A stretch of 29,574 nucleotides of DNA from JBFGFG01 sp041627475 (GCA_041627475.1 JBFKQZ010000005.1:1-29574), one strand, 5' to 3'; counted from the stretch's first letter, positions 15,401-24,639 are shown. Numbers and translations: made by a program. Notes: a model not told the origin generated them from the sequence alone.

Positions 15401-18400
15401 GCGCCGGGCGAGAGGGCCGGCGTGACGGCCACCGTGGTGGTCTCGACGGCCTCGTCCCAGATCCCGTTCGCGTCGTCATCACGGAAGAAGGTCGTCGCCC
15501 ACCCGAGGGTCGAGGCCGACCTGAGGGAGAAGGCGTCGTCGGCGTTGCCCGTGTTGGTGAGCGTGAGGGGGTGCGCGCCGCGGCCGGGCGCCTCGACGTC
15601 GAGTGGTGGCGGAGCGGTCAGGGTCCCGCCCGCGCGGGTGTCCACCTGGTGGGTGAGCGTCGGCGAGGTTGCGCTCACCCCCTCCGCACTCGTGACCGAC
15701 CCGCGCGCCGACACGGACGACGGTGGAGCCGCCGTCGGGAGGACGACCGAGAAGGAGGTGCTCCGGGTGGCGCCGACGGCGACCGTCCCCAGGTCGACTC
15801 CTCCTCCGAAGAGCGGAGATGTGCCTCCGACGTCACTGACCGGCGCCCCGTCGCGGGTCGTCGAGCCGCCGACGTAGGTCGCACCCGCAGGGAGCGCCGA
15901 CGTCGCGGTCACCGATGTCGCGGCGACGTTGCCGACGTTGCCGACGCGCAACGTGTACCGGATGGTCCCGCCGGGCTGCACAGGACCGGGTGCGGCCGGC
16001 GACGCGGTCAGGGCCGCGTCCAGCACGGGCGCGGTCGTCACCAGCTGGCTCACGGAGTCGGATGCGCTCAGGCCTCCGGCCCCGGTCGCGGTCGCGACGT
16101 TGACCACGAGCGTGTTGTCCGGGAGGGGCGACAGCACGTCCACCTCGAGCCGGGCCGACACGCTCGCGCCAGCCGCGAGGTCGCCCAGCGCCACCCCACC
16201 GTTCCCACTCGCGAACGGGTTGCCGCCGCCCGGTGCGTCGGGGATCGGCACACCGTCGAGCCGCGCCGAGCCGGCGCGGTACCGGACGGTCGCGGGGAGG
16301 TCGTCCACGAGAACGACCGTCCTGCTCGGCGCGGTCCCAGGGTTGCGGACGACGACCGTGTAGGTCAGGCGCTGCCCGGGGTTGATGGCGCTCGAGGAGG
16401 GCGCCGACGTCTTGCTGACCGCGAGCTGGCCGGCAACCACCGACGTCACGTCGAAGTTGGTCGCGAGCACGGCCGGGTCGAGCTGAGAACGTGCTGTCAC
16501 GGTCGTCGTGCCAACCGTCCCGCTGGCCGCGCCCGCCGGGACGTCGACGACGACGAGTATGCGCGCGCTGGTTCCCGCGGGGAGGGGGCCGGTCGAGGCG
16601 ATCACCGGCTCGCCAGTGTCGAGCAGGCCGTCGCCGTCGAGGTCGGCGACCGTACGGACGGCCCACCCACGGTCGTTGGTGGCGACGAGCCGGACGTCGT
16701 CGGTGGCGTTGCCCGTGTTGTCGACGCGGTGCGGGTACACGGCGGATGCCGGCGGCTCGATGGTGGACGACCGGTCGGCCGCCATGGCGACCCCCGGTCG
16801 GACGTCGACCGTGTGCGAGACGCTCGCGAGGAAGGGGCCATCGTTGCTCCCGTCCGCGATGGCCAGCGCCGTGAGCGTGGCCCCGTCGCTCGGCGGATCG
16901 GCCACGCGGACCTGCACCTCGATCGTCACGACCTGACCCGGCGCGATCGGCGCGAGCACGTACGCCTCGCCGAACGCGAACGGGTTCGTCCCACCCGCGG
17001 CATCGGGCACGGAGGCGCCGTCGACCGTGGCCGAGCCCGGGACGTACGCCGCGTCACCGGACGGCAGGTCGAGCACGACCTCGACGGCGTTCCACTCGTC
17101 CGTCGCGTCGGCACGGTTGGTGACGGACATCGTGTACGTGATCGTGGTCGCCGGGTCGACGGTGCTGAGGGCGGGCGGGTCCGCGACGAGGGTGAGCTGG
17201 CCGATCGGCTCGGACGAGACGGTCGTCGTGACGTTGTCGAAGTCGGTCAGGGGATCCCCGGCGGCGTTGGATGCCGTGGCGGTCGCGAGGCTCGTGACCC
17301 CGGTTCCGTCGGGGAGCGGCCGGCTGAGGACGACGTCGTACTCGACCACGACGGTCGCTCCGGGAACGATGTCCCCGAGCGTGAGCGGGAAGGCGGTTCC
17401 GGCCGGTTGGAGCACGCCGTCGATCCGTACGGTGGTGTCGTCGATCGCACCATGCGTGGGGTCGGCGAGCACGGCGTCGAGGCTGACCGTCCGGGCGATC
17501 GCCACGTCCGGGTCCGGGGCGAGGTTGGAGACCTCGACCCGGTGCGGGACGGCCGCGCCCGGCACGACGAGCGAGGCCGGCGCGGGAGCGGTCATGAGGA
17601 CGTCGACCACGGGGGCGATGACGGTCGTCGTGCTGTCGAGGCCCGCCCCGATCGCGGGATCGAACTGGCTCGTCACCGTGACCGTCGCGACGTCGACCGT
17701 CCGGCGGGCGGCCGCGGGGTCGATCCGGACGAGGGCGAGGACACCGATCGTGTCCCCCGGGGCGAGCGGACCGGTGTCGGTCACGAGGACGTTCTCGGTC
17801 ACGGGGTCCCAGAGTCCGTCGCCGTCGACGTCCACGACGAAGTCGACGATCCATCCTGACGTCGTGGCTCCGGCGAGGTCGAACGTGTCCGTGTCGTTGC
17901 CGTCGTTGCGGATCAGGTGGGCGTAGGCAACGGTGTCCGCGGCCTCGCCGGTGGCCGTACCGCCACCGCTCGCCGACAGCGCCGCGAACGTGTCCTGGAA
18001 GCCGACCTCGAGGGGCACGGCGGCTCCTGGTACGAGGGTGACGGCAGCGGGGTCGTTCGCGGTCGTGAGGACGGTGTCCACCGGGTCCACGACGTCGACG
18101 ACGTAGTTGCCCTCGGGCAGGCTCGTGAAGCTGAGGTTGCCAGCGGCGTCCGTCGCCCCTGCGGTCAGGAACGCCCCGTCGTCGAAGGGGTCGCCGTCTC
18201 CGTTGGGGTCGCTGAACAGCTGCACACCGACGCCCGATCGCGGGCCCTCACCGAGCTCGCGGATGCCTGACCCATCGGCATCGTCGAAGACGCTGACGTC
18301 GATCCGCGCCGCCTGCCAGAACCCGATCGGCGGTGCGGTCGCGTCGGTGGCCGCGGGCAGGGCGACCGGCACGCTCGTGGGCGTCGTCGGCGCGAACGGG

Positions 18401-21400
18401 GGTGGTGGCGGGATCGTGACCACGACCACGTAGTCGCCGCGGGCCAGCGAGCCGAACGAGTAGTCGCCGGAGCCGCCGGTCACGTCGGTGCCGACCGCAA
18501 CGCCGTCGCTGGGATCGCCATCACCGTCCGGGTCGGTGAACAGCGTGAGCTCGACGCCGGACAGGCCGGGCTCACCCGGGTCGTCCGCGCCGTCTCCCGA
18601 GCGGTCGTCGAACACCCTCCCGGCGATGGACGAGGGAAGGTCGACGGCGAGTGGCGTGAGGTCGTGGTCGTCCTCGACCGGATCCGAGACGGCCGGCGAG
18701 GAGTCCGGGTCGAACCGGTCGCTCGCGGTGACCTCGGCCTCGAAGCTCGCGGGCCCGCCGACGTCGGCATCGGCCGTCAGCGTGAGGACCTGCGTGCCCG
18801 TCGCGGCGACGGTGCCGACGTTCCAGATCCCGGTGACGGGGTCGAAGGCTGGCGGGCCGGGGACGGCGGCGACGTACGTGAACCCGGCGGGCAGCGGGGC
18901 CAGCACCGTGACGCCGGTGGCCTCGTCCGGGCCGAGGTTGTCGACGGTCACGGTCAGCGTGACGGTCTCACCGAACCGAGGTGCACCCGGGAGCGCCGTG
19001 ACCGCGAGCTCGAGGTCCGCCGAGAGCGGGTTGATCGTCACGGCCGCCTGGTCGTCCTCGAGCGGGTCGCCGTTGCCTGCGGTCGCGTCCGGGTCGAAGC
19101 GCGTGGACGCCGTGACCTCGCCCCCGACATCGACGCCGCCGACCGCCGCGGCGCCCACGCGTACGTCGAGCGTGAGCGTGGGTGGGGCCACCTGGTCGAC
19201 GACCGGCAGCGACCAGACGCCACCGGCGTAGGTGCCCGACGAGGCCGTCGATGCCTCGACCGTGAGGCCGGCGGGGATCGAGGTGGTCACGTCCACGCCG
19301 ACGCCGTCCTGCGGGCCCAGGCTCGCGAGGGTGAACGTCACCTGGACGAGGTCGCCCACGTCGGGTGTGGTGTCGGTCGCGGCAACGGTCAGCTCCAGGT
19401 CGGCGGCCTGGGCCGTGATGGTGTCCGACGCGAGGTCGTCCTCCGCGGCAGGCGCGTTGCCGGGCGTCGAATCGGGGTCGAAGCGGGCCGCGATCGAGAC
19501 CTCGGCGAGGACGTCCACCCCCGCGGTGGCGAGGGGGTCGACGGCGAGGTCCAGGGTCAGGGTCTCGGAACCGAAGGCCGCCATGTCGCCGACCGTCCAG
19601 GTCGAGCCCGCGAACGCACCGGCGCTCGACGTGTCGCCGACGACGGTCAGGCCGGCCGGCACCACGACGTCGACGGACACGCTCGGCGAGAGGTCCGGCC
19701 CGGCGTTCGTGAGGGTGTACGTGACCGAGATCGTGTCGCCGACCTCGGGCGTGAGGTCGGTGACGGCCGACGCCAACGACAGGTCGGCCGACGCCGCCGT
19801 GATCGTCGTGACGTCGTGGTCGTCCTCAGCGGGGTCGGAGACGAGCGGCGAGGAGTCGGGATCGAACTCCTCGACCGCCGTCACCTCGGCCTGGGCATCC
19901 GCCCCGGTCACGGCGGCCGCGTCGACCACCACGTCGAAGCTGAGCTGCGCCGGCGTGACGATCGTCACCGCACCCACGGTCCAGGTGCCCGTGCCCTCGT
20001 CGAACGTGCCCTGCGTCGCGCTCGACGACGCGGCCACCAGCGTCAGCCCGGCCGGTAGCCCGACCGCGACCTGGGTGCCATTGGCCGTCTGCGGACCGGC
20101 GTTGACCACGTCGACCGTCAGCGTGATGGTGTCACCGACGTCCGGCGCGGCCGTGCTGGGCGTGAGGGCGAGCGAGAGGTCGGCGACACGGGGCGTGACC
20201 GTTGCGGCGTCCTGGTCGTCCTCGACGGGGTCGTTGCTGTTGGGTGTCGAGTCGGGGTCGGCCACACCCGACGCGGTGACCTCCGCCGAGTAGGTCGCCC
20301 CGCCCACCGCTGCGGCGTCGACCGTCATCGGGATGCTCAGCGTGGCGTTCGCGGCGGCCGCGATCGTCCCCACGCTCCAGATGCCCGTCACCGGGTCGTA
20401 GGCGCCCTGGCTGGCCGTGGCGACCCCGGGTGTCAGCCCCGCAGGGACGCCGTCGGTCACGAAGATGCCCGGTGCGTCGTCCGGACCGGCGTTGGCCACC
20501 GTGACCGTGAACGTGACCGTGTCGCCCACGTTCGGTGCCGGGTCGTCGACGGCCACGACGACGCTCAGGTCCGCGTCCAGCGCGTTGACGACGACCGTCT
20601 CCTGGTCGTCCTCGGCCTCGACCGCGTTGTTCGGGACGGAATCGGGGTCATGGCGGTCCGAGGCGATCAGCTCGGCGACGACCGTCGTGTCGGCCGGGTC
20701 GAAGGAGGTGACCGTCGCATCGAGCGTCAGCGTGGCGGACTGCGCCGCCGCGAGCGACCCGACGGTCCACTCGCCGCTGACGGCGTCGTAGCCCCCCTGG
20801 GACGGCACGACGGAGAGCGGATCGAGCACCAGGCCGCCCGGCAGCACCTCCGACACCACGAGGCCGCTCGCGATGTCGGGCCCCGTGTTCGTCAGCGTCA
20901 CGGTGAACGTGACGGTGTCTCCGACGTTGGGCGTCGGGTCCGACACGCCGTGCGTCAGCTCGAGGTCGGCGACGAGCGGCGTGATGGTGGCGCTGCCCTG
21001 GTCGTCCTCGGCCGGCACGTTGTTGTTCGGCGTGGAGTCGGGGTCGTGCTCCACGACCGCGGTGACCTCGGCGACCAGGTCGCTGCCCCCGACGGCACCC
21101 ACACCGACCGCAACCGTGACGTCGAGGGTCGCCGCGCCGGCGTGCGATGCCAGCTCCCACAGTCCGGTCCCGGGAGTGAACGTGCCGGCACTCGCGGACG
21201 ACGAGTCGTAGGTCGTGCCCGGTGGGAGGGTCACGGTGACGTCGACGTCGCTCGCGGGATCGGGGCCGGCGTTGGTGAGCGTCACGGTGAACGTCACCAG
21301 CGCGCCGACGTCGGGGGTGGGATCGTCCACGGTCACGCCGACAGAGAGGTCCGCCACGAGCGGGGTGATCGTCGCCTGCTGCTGGTCGTCCTCGAGGGGG

Positions 21401-24153
21401 TCACCGTTGCCCGGCACCGAGTCGGGGTCGAACGGCGCCGCCGTGGTCAGCTCGGCGTCGAGGACGACGCCACCGACGGCCGCGATGCCCACCGTGACGG
21501 GGACGACGAGCGTGTGGGTGACCCCCGAGGCCAGGGGTCCGAGGGTCCAGTCCCCGGTGCCCGCGTCGTAGGTTCCCTGCGTGATCGTCGTCGGAGCCCC
21601 GGCCGCGAGCCCGGCCGGCATCGGCAGCGCGACGACCACGGGGTCGACCGGATCGGGCCCCGCGCTGCTCACGGTGACGGTGGCGTCGATGGCGTCGCCG
21701 ACGTTCGGGGTGGCGTCGCTGACGGCCAGCGTCACGGAGAGGTCCGCAGAGTTGGGCGTCACGTCGACCGAGTCCTGATCGTCCTCGGCCGGGACGTTGT
21801 TGTTCGGCGTCGAGTCCGGGTCGAGCTGGTCGGAGGTCGTGACCTCGGCGACGTTGGTCACGCCACCGACGGCGGCCGGCAGGACGTCGGCCGTGATCAG
21901 CAGCGTGGCCGAGGAGGACGCGGTCAGGGTGCCGACGTCCCACACGCCGGTGCCCGGCGTGTACGTGCCCTGGCTCGGTGAGTCGGAGACGTGGGCCAGA
22001 CCGGCGGGGAGGACGTCGGTGACCGTCACGTTCGACGCGGACTGCGGCCCGTCGTTGGTCAGGGTCACGGTGAACGTGACCTGCTGGCCGCGGTCCGGAG
22101 TCGCGTCGTCCACGACCTTGCTCAGCACCAGGTCAGCTCGCGAGACGATGGTCTCGGTCCCGTCGTCCGGCGCCGGCGTGGCCGGGTCGTCGGACACGAG
22201 CGCCGGGAGCTGCGTGGAGGTGACCGTCGCCTGGTTGGCGACGACGGTCGTGGTGTCGGGCACCGGGTCGTCGACGAGGACGCGGAACGTGATGGTCGCC
22301 GTGACGCCGGACCCGAGCACGCCGACGTCGACGACGACGTCGGTGTCACCGGCGGTGTTGCCGGTCGTCACCACGCCGACGTCCGTCGTGACCGAGCCGA
22401 CGACGAGCGAGGTCAGCACGCCCGGCGTGTCGGCGAGCTGCACCGCCGAGGCCGGACCCCCGCCCGTGTTCTCGATCGTGATCGTGTACTCGAGCTCGTC
22501 ACCGGGCGAGGGCAGGCCGCTGAGGTCGTTGTCGGCGAAGAGCGCGTCCGACTTCTGCACGGTCAGGTCCGGCGTACACGCCGTCAGGTCGTCGGGGTCG
22601 GTGTCGGCGACGAACAGCTCCTGGTACGCGCCCAGCGTCGACGGCACCACCGCCCGCGTGACCTGCGTCCCGCCGACGAACGTGGTGATCACGCGGTACC
22701 CGACATCCGGCCCGTTGGGCAGGCCGAAGTGGACCTGCGCGGGGTCCTGCGTGCCGTGGCCGCGTCCACCGTTGAGCTCGCGCACACCCGTCAGCGGCGT
22801 GCCCAGGCAATCGGCGATCTGCACCGTCGCGCCGATGGCCGCCCGGAGCGCAGCCCCACCTCCCGTCGTGCGCGGCACGACCATGAGGTAGTCGTCGGCG
22901 CCTCCGTCGTTGGCGTCGTTGCGCCAGAGCTCGTTGCCACCGTCCTGGTTGACCAGCAGGTCGAGGTCACCGTCACGGTCGTAGTCCGCGAACGCCGCAC
23001 CCTCCCCGTCCGCCGTGCCCAGGCCCGGGGTGGCCAGCAGCGAGAAGGAGAGGACCCCGCCGGCCGTGGTGTTCTCGAAGAGCTGGTCCGCACCGTCGGA
23101 CGTGAGGAACAGATCGAGGTCGCCGTCGTTGTCGACGTCTCCGCACACGACGTCGTCGATGTCACCGGTGACGCCCGTGGGCTCCGTCGTCGCCGTGAAC
23201 GTGCCGATCGGGTCCTGCTCGAAGACCACGTTCGACACGGTGCCGCCGTCGGTCCAGAACAGGTCGAAATCGCCATCGCTGTCGAGGTCACAGAAGGCGA
23301 CACCGCCCTTGTTCGCGTTCGGCGCCGTGCTGATGGGGGCGAGCGCCGTGAAGGTGCCGCCGTCGTTGCGGTAGAGGTCGGCGAGGCCGGGTTGGTCCTT
23401 GCGCGCGAGGATGTCGACGTCACCATCGACGTCGAAGTCGGTCACCGCGAGGTAGTCCCCGACGATGTAGGTGTCGGCGCCCGGCAGCCCCAGGGTCGTC
23501 GGGTCGATGTAGCTCAGCGTGCCGGTGCCGTCGTTGCCGAAGATCACGATGCCGTCGTCGTGGTTGTCGACGACGAGGTCGAGATCACCATCGGCATCGT
23601 GGTCGAGGAGGCCCGCTCCCTCGACGTTGAAGCCGATCGGCGTGGTCGTGATCACCTGCGAGGGCGCGCCGGCCGGCGTACCCAGCCGATACGGGACGGG
23701 CGGGGTGTTGCCGGCGTTCAGCCACACCTCGATGCGCGCGGTCGTCGTGCGCACGAGGTCGAGGTCGCCGTCGTTCTCGAGGTCGCCCCAGACGATGCTG
23801 CGCTCGCCGATGACCGTGCCGAGTTGGGCAGCCTGCGCCGCGGTGACGTCCGTGAACGTCGGTGAGGCGCCGCAGTCGCTGCGATACAGGCGCGTGCCGA
23901 GCGCCCCGTCGTTGGTGTTGACCGCGACGTCGAGGCACCCGTCGTTGTCGAAGTCACCCCACGCGAGGCCGCCGTCCTTGTCCCCGCCCGTGGCGAGCCC
24001 GACGCCGACGAGGCTGAAGGCGGCATAGCCGGGCGGCGCGGTCGTCACGATCAGCGCGACCGTCAGCACGGAAGCGGTCAGCCGCCGACGGGCACGTCTG
24101 CGCAGCCACCGTCGCCCGGTGGCCCCCCGCCACGGGCCCGGTCCCTGCTCCAT
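12433..24153 (-). CDS. Giant LPXTG-anchored FG-GAP/DUF11 surface protein
   Basis: A 3906-aa exported protein. Residues 1-46 are a signal peptide with an Arg-rich start (GRRWLRRRARRRLTASV) and cleavage near GYAAF. Residues 50-430 hold seven FG-GAP-like repeats with calcium loops (DFDNDGCLD, DLENDGDLD, DYDRDGDLD and others). About 435-515 resemble ASPIC/UnbV. About 528-1840 are ten DUF11 repeats. About 1840-2050 are two SdrD-B-like domains (GRVFDDRSGDG, DVSVFDDADGSG). About 2055-3860 alternate five calcium-loop modules with nine DUF11-like modules. LPTTG at 3868-3872, a hydrophobic helix and SRRRP complete a sortase signal. It is probably an adhesin or wall stalk. The ATG start at 24153 has a poor ribosome site. 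No frameshift or stop breaks the 11.7-kb frame. It lies 43 bases after the thioredoxin gene. No sortase is in the window. Confidence 0.93.
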   Translation of the reverse strand: MEQGPGPWRGATGRRWLRRRARRRLTASVLTVALIVTTAPPGYAAFSLVGVGLATGGDKDGGLAWGDFDNDGCLDVAVNTNDGALGTRLYRSDCGASPTFTDVTAAQAAQLGTVIGERSIVWGDLENDGDLDLVRTTTARIEVWLNAGNTPPVPYRLGTPAGAPSQVITTTPIGFNVEGAGLLDHDADGDLDLVVDNHDDGIVIFGNDGTGTLSYIDPTTLGLPGADTYIVGDYLAVTDFDVDGDVDILARKDQPGLADLYRNDGGTFTALAPISTAPNANKGGVAFCDLDSDGDFDLFWTDGGTVSNVVFEQDPIGTFTATTEPTGVTGDIDDVVCGDVDNDGDLDLFLTSDGADQLFENTTAGGVLSFSLLATPGLGTADGEGAAFADYDRDGDLDLLVNQDGGNELWRNDANDGGADDYLMVVPRTTGGGAALRAAIGATVQIADCLGTPLTGVRELNGGRGHGTQDPAQVHFGLPNGPDVGYRVITTFVGGTQVTRAVVPSTLGAYQELFVADTDPDDLTACTPDLTVQKSDALFADNDLSGLPSPGDELEYTITIENTGGGPASAVQLADTPGVLTSLVVGSVTTDVGVVTTGNTAGDTDVVVDVGVLGSGVTATITFRVLVDDPVPDTTTVVANQATVTSTQLPALVSDDPATPAPDDGTETIVSRADLVLSKVVDDATPDRGQQVTFTVTLTNDGPQSASNVTVTDVLPAGLAHVSDSPSQGTYTPGTGVWDVGTLTASSSATLLITADVLPAAVGGVTNVAEVTTSDQLDPDSTPNNNVPAEDDQDSVDVTPNSADLSVTLAVSDATPNVGDAIDATVTVSSAGPDPVDPVVVALPMPAGLAAGAPTTITQGTYDAGTGDWTLGPLASGVTHTLVVPVTVGIAAVGGVVLDAELTTAAPFDPDSVPGNGDPLEDDQQQATITPLVADLSVGVTVDDPTPDVGALVTFTVTLTNAGPDPASDVDVTVTLPPGTTYDSSSASAGTFTPGTGLWELASHAGAATLDVTVAVGVGAVGGSDLVAEVTAVVEHDPDSTPNNNVPAEDDQGSATITPLVADLELTHGVSDPTPNVGDTVTFTVTLTNTGPDIASGLVVSEVLPGGLVLDPLSVVPSQGGYDAVSGEWTVGSLAAAQSATLTLDATVTSFDPADTTVVAELIASDRHDPDSVPNNAVEAEDDQETVVVNALDADLSVVVAVDDPAPNVGDTVTFTVTVANAGPDDAPGIFVTDGVPAGLTPGVATASQGAYDPVTGIWSVGTIAAAANATLSIPMTVDAAAVGGATYSAEVTASGVADPDSTPNSNDPVEDDQDAATVTPRVADLSLALTPSTAAPDVGDTITLTVDVVNAGPQTANGTQVAVGLPAGLTLVAASSSATQGTFDEGTGTWTVGAVTIVTPAQLSFDVVVDAAAVTGADAQAEVTAVEEFDPDSSPLVSDPAEDDHDVTTITAASADLSLASAVTDLTPEVGDTISVTYTLTNAGPDLSPSVSVDVVVPAGLTVVGDTSSAGAFAGSTWTVGDMAAFGSETLTLDLAVDPLATAGVDVLAEVSIAARFDPDSTPGNAPAAEDDLASDTITAQAADLELTVAATDTTPDVGDLVQVTFTLASLGPQDGVGVDVTTSIPAGLTVEASTASSGTYAGGVWSLPVVDQVAPPTLTLDVRVGAAAVGGVDVGGEVTASTRFDPDATAGNGDPLEDDQAAVTINPLSADLELAVTALPGAPRFGETVTLTVTVDNLGPDEATGVTVLAPLPAGFTYVAAVPGPPAFDPVTGIWNVGTVAATGTQVLTLTADADVGGPASFEAEVTASDRFDPDSSPAVSDPVEDDHDLTPLAVDLPSSIAGRVFDDRSGDGADDPGEPGLSGVELTLFTDPDGDGDPSDGVAVGTDVTGGSGDYSFGSLARGDYVVVVTIPPPPPFAPTTPTSVPVALPAATDATAPPIGFWQAARIDVSVFDDADGSGIRELGEGPRSGVGVQLFSDPNGDGDPFDDGAFLTAGATDAAGNLSFTSLPEGNYVVDVVDPVDTVLTTANDPAAVTLVPGAAVPLEVGFQDTFAALSASGGGTATGEAADTVAYAHLIRNDGNDTDTFDLAGATTSGWIVDFVVDVDGDGLWDPVTENVLVTDTGPLAPGDTIGVLALVRIDPAAARRTVDVATVTVTSQFDPAIGAGLDSTTTVIAPVVDVLMTAPAPASLVVPGAAVPHRVEVSNLAPDPDVAIARTVSLDAVLADPTHGAIDDTTVRIDGVLQPAGTAFPLTLGDIVPGATVVVEYDVVLSRPLPDGTGVTSLATATASNAAGDPLTDFDNVTTTVSSEPIGQLTLVADPPALSTVDPATTITYTMSVTNRADATDEWNAVEVVLDLPSGDAAYVPGSATVDGASVPDAAGGTNPFAFGEAYVLAPIAPGQVVTIEVQVRVADPPSDGATLTALAIADGSNDGPFLASVSHTVDVRPGVAMAADRSSTIEPPASAVYPHRVDNTGNATDDVRLVATNDRGWAVRTVADLDGDGLLDTGEPVIASTGPLPAGTSARILVVVDVPAGAASGTVGTTTVTARSQLDPAVLATNFDVTSVVAGQLAVSKTSAPSSSAINPGQRLTYTVVVRNPGTAPSRTVVLVDDLPATVRYRAGSARLDGVPIPDAPGGGNPFASGNGGVALGDLAAGASVSARLEVDVLSPLPDNTLVVNVATATGAGGLSASDSVSQLVTTAPVLDAALTASPAAPGPVQPGGTIRYTLRVGNVGNVAATSVTATSALPAGATYVGGSTTRDGAPVSDVGGTSPLFGGGVDLGTVAVGATRSTSFSVVLPTAAPPSSVSARGSVTSAEGVSATSPTLTHQVDTRAGGTLTAPPPLDVEAPGRGAHPLTLTNTGNADDAFSLRSASTLGWATTFFRDDDANGIWDEAVETTTVAVTPALSPGASFPFFAVVDVPAGTTPGSRDVTTVTAASNRAPTTEATTTVRTRATAPELVTVLSATPSGATVNSGATITYVMTVRNRGSAPAVDVTLVNDTPTDTTYEPGSAVLEGGSIPDAAGPSLNPFDGTNGGVLVGTLAPGQLVSARYTVRVLPVGGGTVITDTATASALATPPSSATKVHTVAPGPVLDISATSVPAQTATVTASEVITYTLLLTNPGEATATGVRLVADTPVEGEFVVGSATVDGLAVPDGPTDPNPFSSVYGGRALPDLPNDGATITVVFAARVLDPVLDGREIQVVGEASADGGLLAVSAPITHVVDVSPAPLIDGPFAANVSAGTAVVVRHLVTNAGDVSDAFDLAAVVDAGWVATVYADRDADGILGTGDDEIVSSDLLPPGSSQPVLVEAQVPAGAVAGSGAVLRIEARSTIDDGIASTVDDALTVVAGRLSLVKAASPLSLTPGDPSTYTLTVTNAGSAPVTGVRLVDATPAGTTYVPGSARRDGVAVPDAPGGGSPLEPGLAIGTLAPSASTVVRFDVVTGADPTRTVVVNSAEATAADAATARAGTVQPVSVRYAVDISAGSFVLGRPGETIVLPHTVTNGGDVDDEIALSVSSASGWSVSLVEDLDADGVLDAGEGLLASATELSPFGSLAVLAVLEVPVDAAAGASDDVTITATSVGDPSVAVAAVDVVLVEAAALRLSVASSPPATVEPGQRLTFLLDVFNDGSAPATSLVLRASPPAGTEFAAATLRRDGAAIADDVASLTPAVGGLALGDLPGGTSTRVTVDIVVPATLNAGSVLTLLADVSGVGLQSVTGDTSVTVIDRTAIDVTKSSEPASAVIPGSSMAWFLAVRNAGTTIAPSVIVADTLPAGMAFIPGSVTVDGVVASDDLETVGIEVGPIAPGETRTIRFEALVEDLPDGTTIQNSATVRQGAGTTPVVSNVAAVVLSQTGEAGLPTTGFSTARTLQAATALIVAGWALLYVARPAPMSRRRP
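12436..12552 (-). other. Cell-wall sorting signal (LPTTG) of the giant protein
   Basis: LPTTG (codons 12538-12552) is followed by FSTARTLQ, a hydrophobic stretch AATALIVAGWALLYVA and a basic end SRRRP. This is the standard order for sortase cleavage between Thr and Gly and linkage to peptidoglycan. It is preceded by GEAG. Confidence 0.93.
12580..17980 (-). repeat. Higher-order repeat: calcium-loop module plus DUF11-like modules
   Basis: Five modules contain a Trp-centred phrase (SGWIVD, RGWAVR, LGWATT, AGWVAT, SGWSVS) followed by an EF-hand-like loop (DVDGDGLWD, DLDGDGLLD, DDDANGIWD, DRDADGILG, DLDADGVLD). Their loops lie near 17820, 16630, 15465, 14280 and 13530. Each is followed by two DUF11-like modules except the fourth, which has one. 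The period is thus about 1.17 kb, then about 0.75 kb. Confidence 0.8.
18634..22572 (-). repeat. Ten tandem DUF11 repeats
   Basis: Units of about 130 residues (about 390 bp) begin with ADLSVxxxVxDxTPxVGDTVTF-like text and end with DPDSTPxNxxPxEDDQ. The linker codons for EDDQ recur near 18664, 19050, 19435, 19820, 20215, 20605, 21000, 21385 and 21780, a regular 380-396 bp spacing. The first unit (PDLTVQKSDALFADNDLSG) is diverged. Confidence 0.9.
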
Positions 24154-24196
24154 CCGGCCGCCACGCTACCCGTCAGGGCTGGTTGATGATGGTGGT

Positions 24197-24637
24197 TCAG
24201 GCGACCTCTTCGAGGGTCCCCTCGCGGTCGAGAACCCGCAGCAGATCGCGCTTGCCGGGCACGCCGCTGGTCCGCGCGAGGATCCTTCCGCGCGTGTCGA
24301 GCACGAACAGCGTCGGCACCCGCATGACGTGATGGTCACTCGCGAGCTCGAGGTGGTCCGCGGCGTCCGCGTACACCCAGCGAAGCCCCGGCCGCTCCTG
24401 TTCGACCTCGGCCAGGACGGCCTTCACCGTGCGGCACGGAGCGCACGTCGGGGAGCCGAGAAGGAGCGCGAGCGCCTCCGCACCGGCCGGATCGAGGCCG
24501 ACCTCCTCGAGCTGCGCGCGGTCGAACGCCCCGTCGCCCGCCCGGACCTCGCCGTCCCGGCGCTGGTACCAGCGGCCGGCGAGGTAGACCACGCCGATGA
24601 CGACGAGGACGAGGGCGGCGCGAACGAGGAGCTCCAT
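24197..24637 (-). CDS. Membrane-anchored thioredoxin-like protein
   Basis: A 146-aa protein with an N-terminal membrane helix (residues 3-21, LLVRAALVLVVIGVVYLAG) followed by RWYQRR. A thioredoxin fold follows, with active site C65-A-P-C68 in GSPTCAPCRTVKAVL and the cis-proline segment RVPTLFVLDTRGRIL near residue 110. Orientation is not certain: the positive residues after the helix would favour a cytoplasmic thioredoxin domain. The gene starts 2 bases after the DUF4395 stop and is the last gene of the cysH operon. Inference: it could pass electrons to CysH, which needs thioredoxin, or accept them through the DUF4395 membrane protein. No ribosome site of its own is obvious; coupling to the upstream gene is likely. 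Confidence 0.88.
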   Translation of the reverse strand: MELLVRAALVLVVIGVVYLAGRWYQRRDGEVRAGDGAFDRAQLEEVGLDPAGAEALALLLGSPTCAPCRTVKAVLAEVEQERPGLRWVYADAADHLELASDHHVMRVPTLFVLDTRGRILARTSGVPGKRDLLRVLDREGTLEEVA

Positions 24638-24639
24638 GG

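Noticed and set aside
14380..17859. Long plus-strand open frame of 1159 codons opposite the giant gene
   Set aside because: Its translation is Arg/Asp/Gly/Val-rich without domains and mirrors the repeats of the opposite strand. High GC makes antisense frames stay open. The minus strand has clear domains.
21991..23865. Plus-strand open frame of 624 codons over the FG-GAP region
   Set aside because: It is an antisense shadow of the calcium-loop repeats, with no family-like text or ribosome site.
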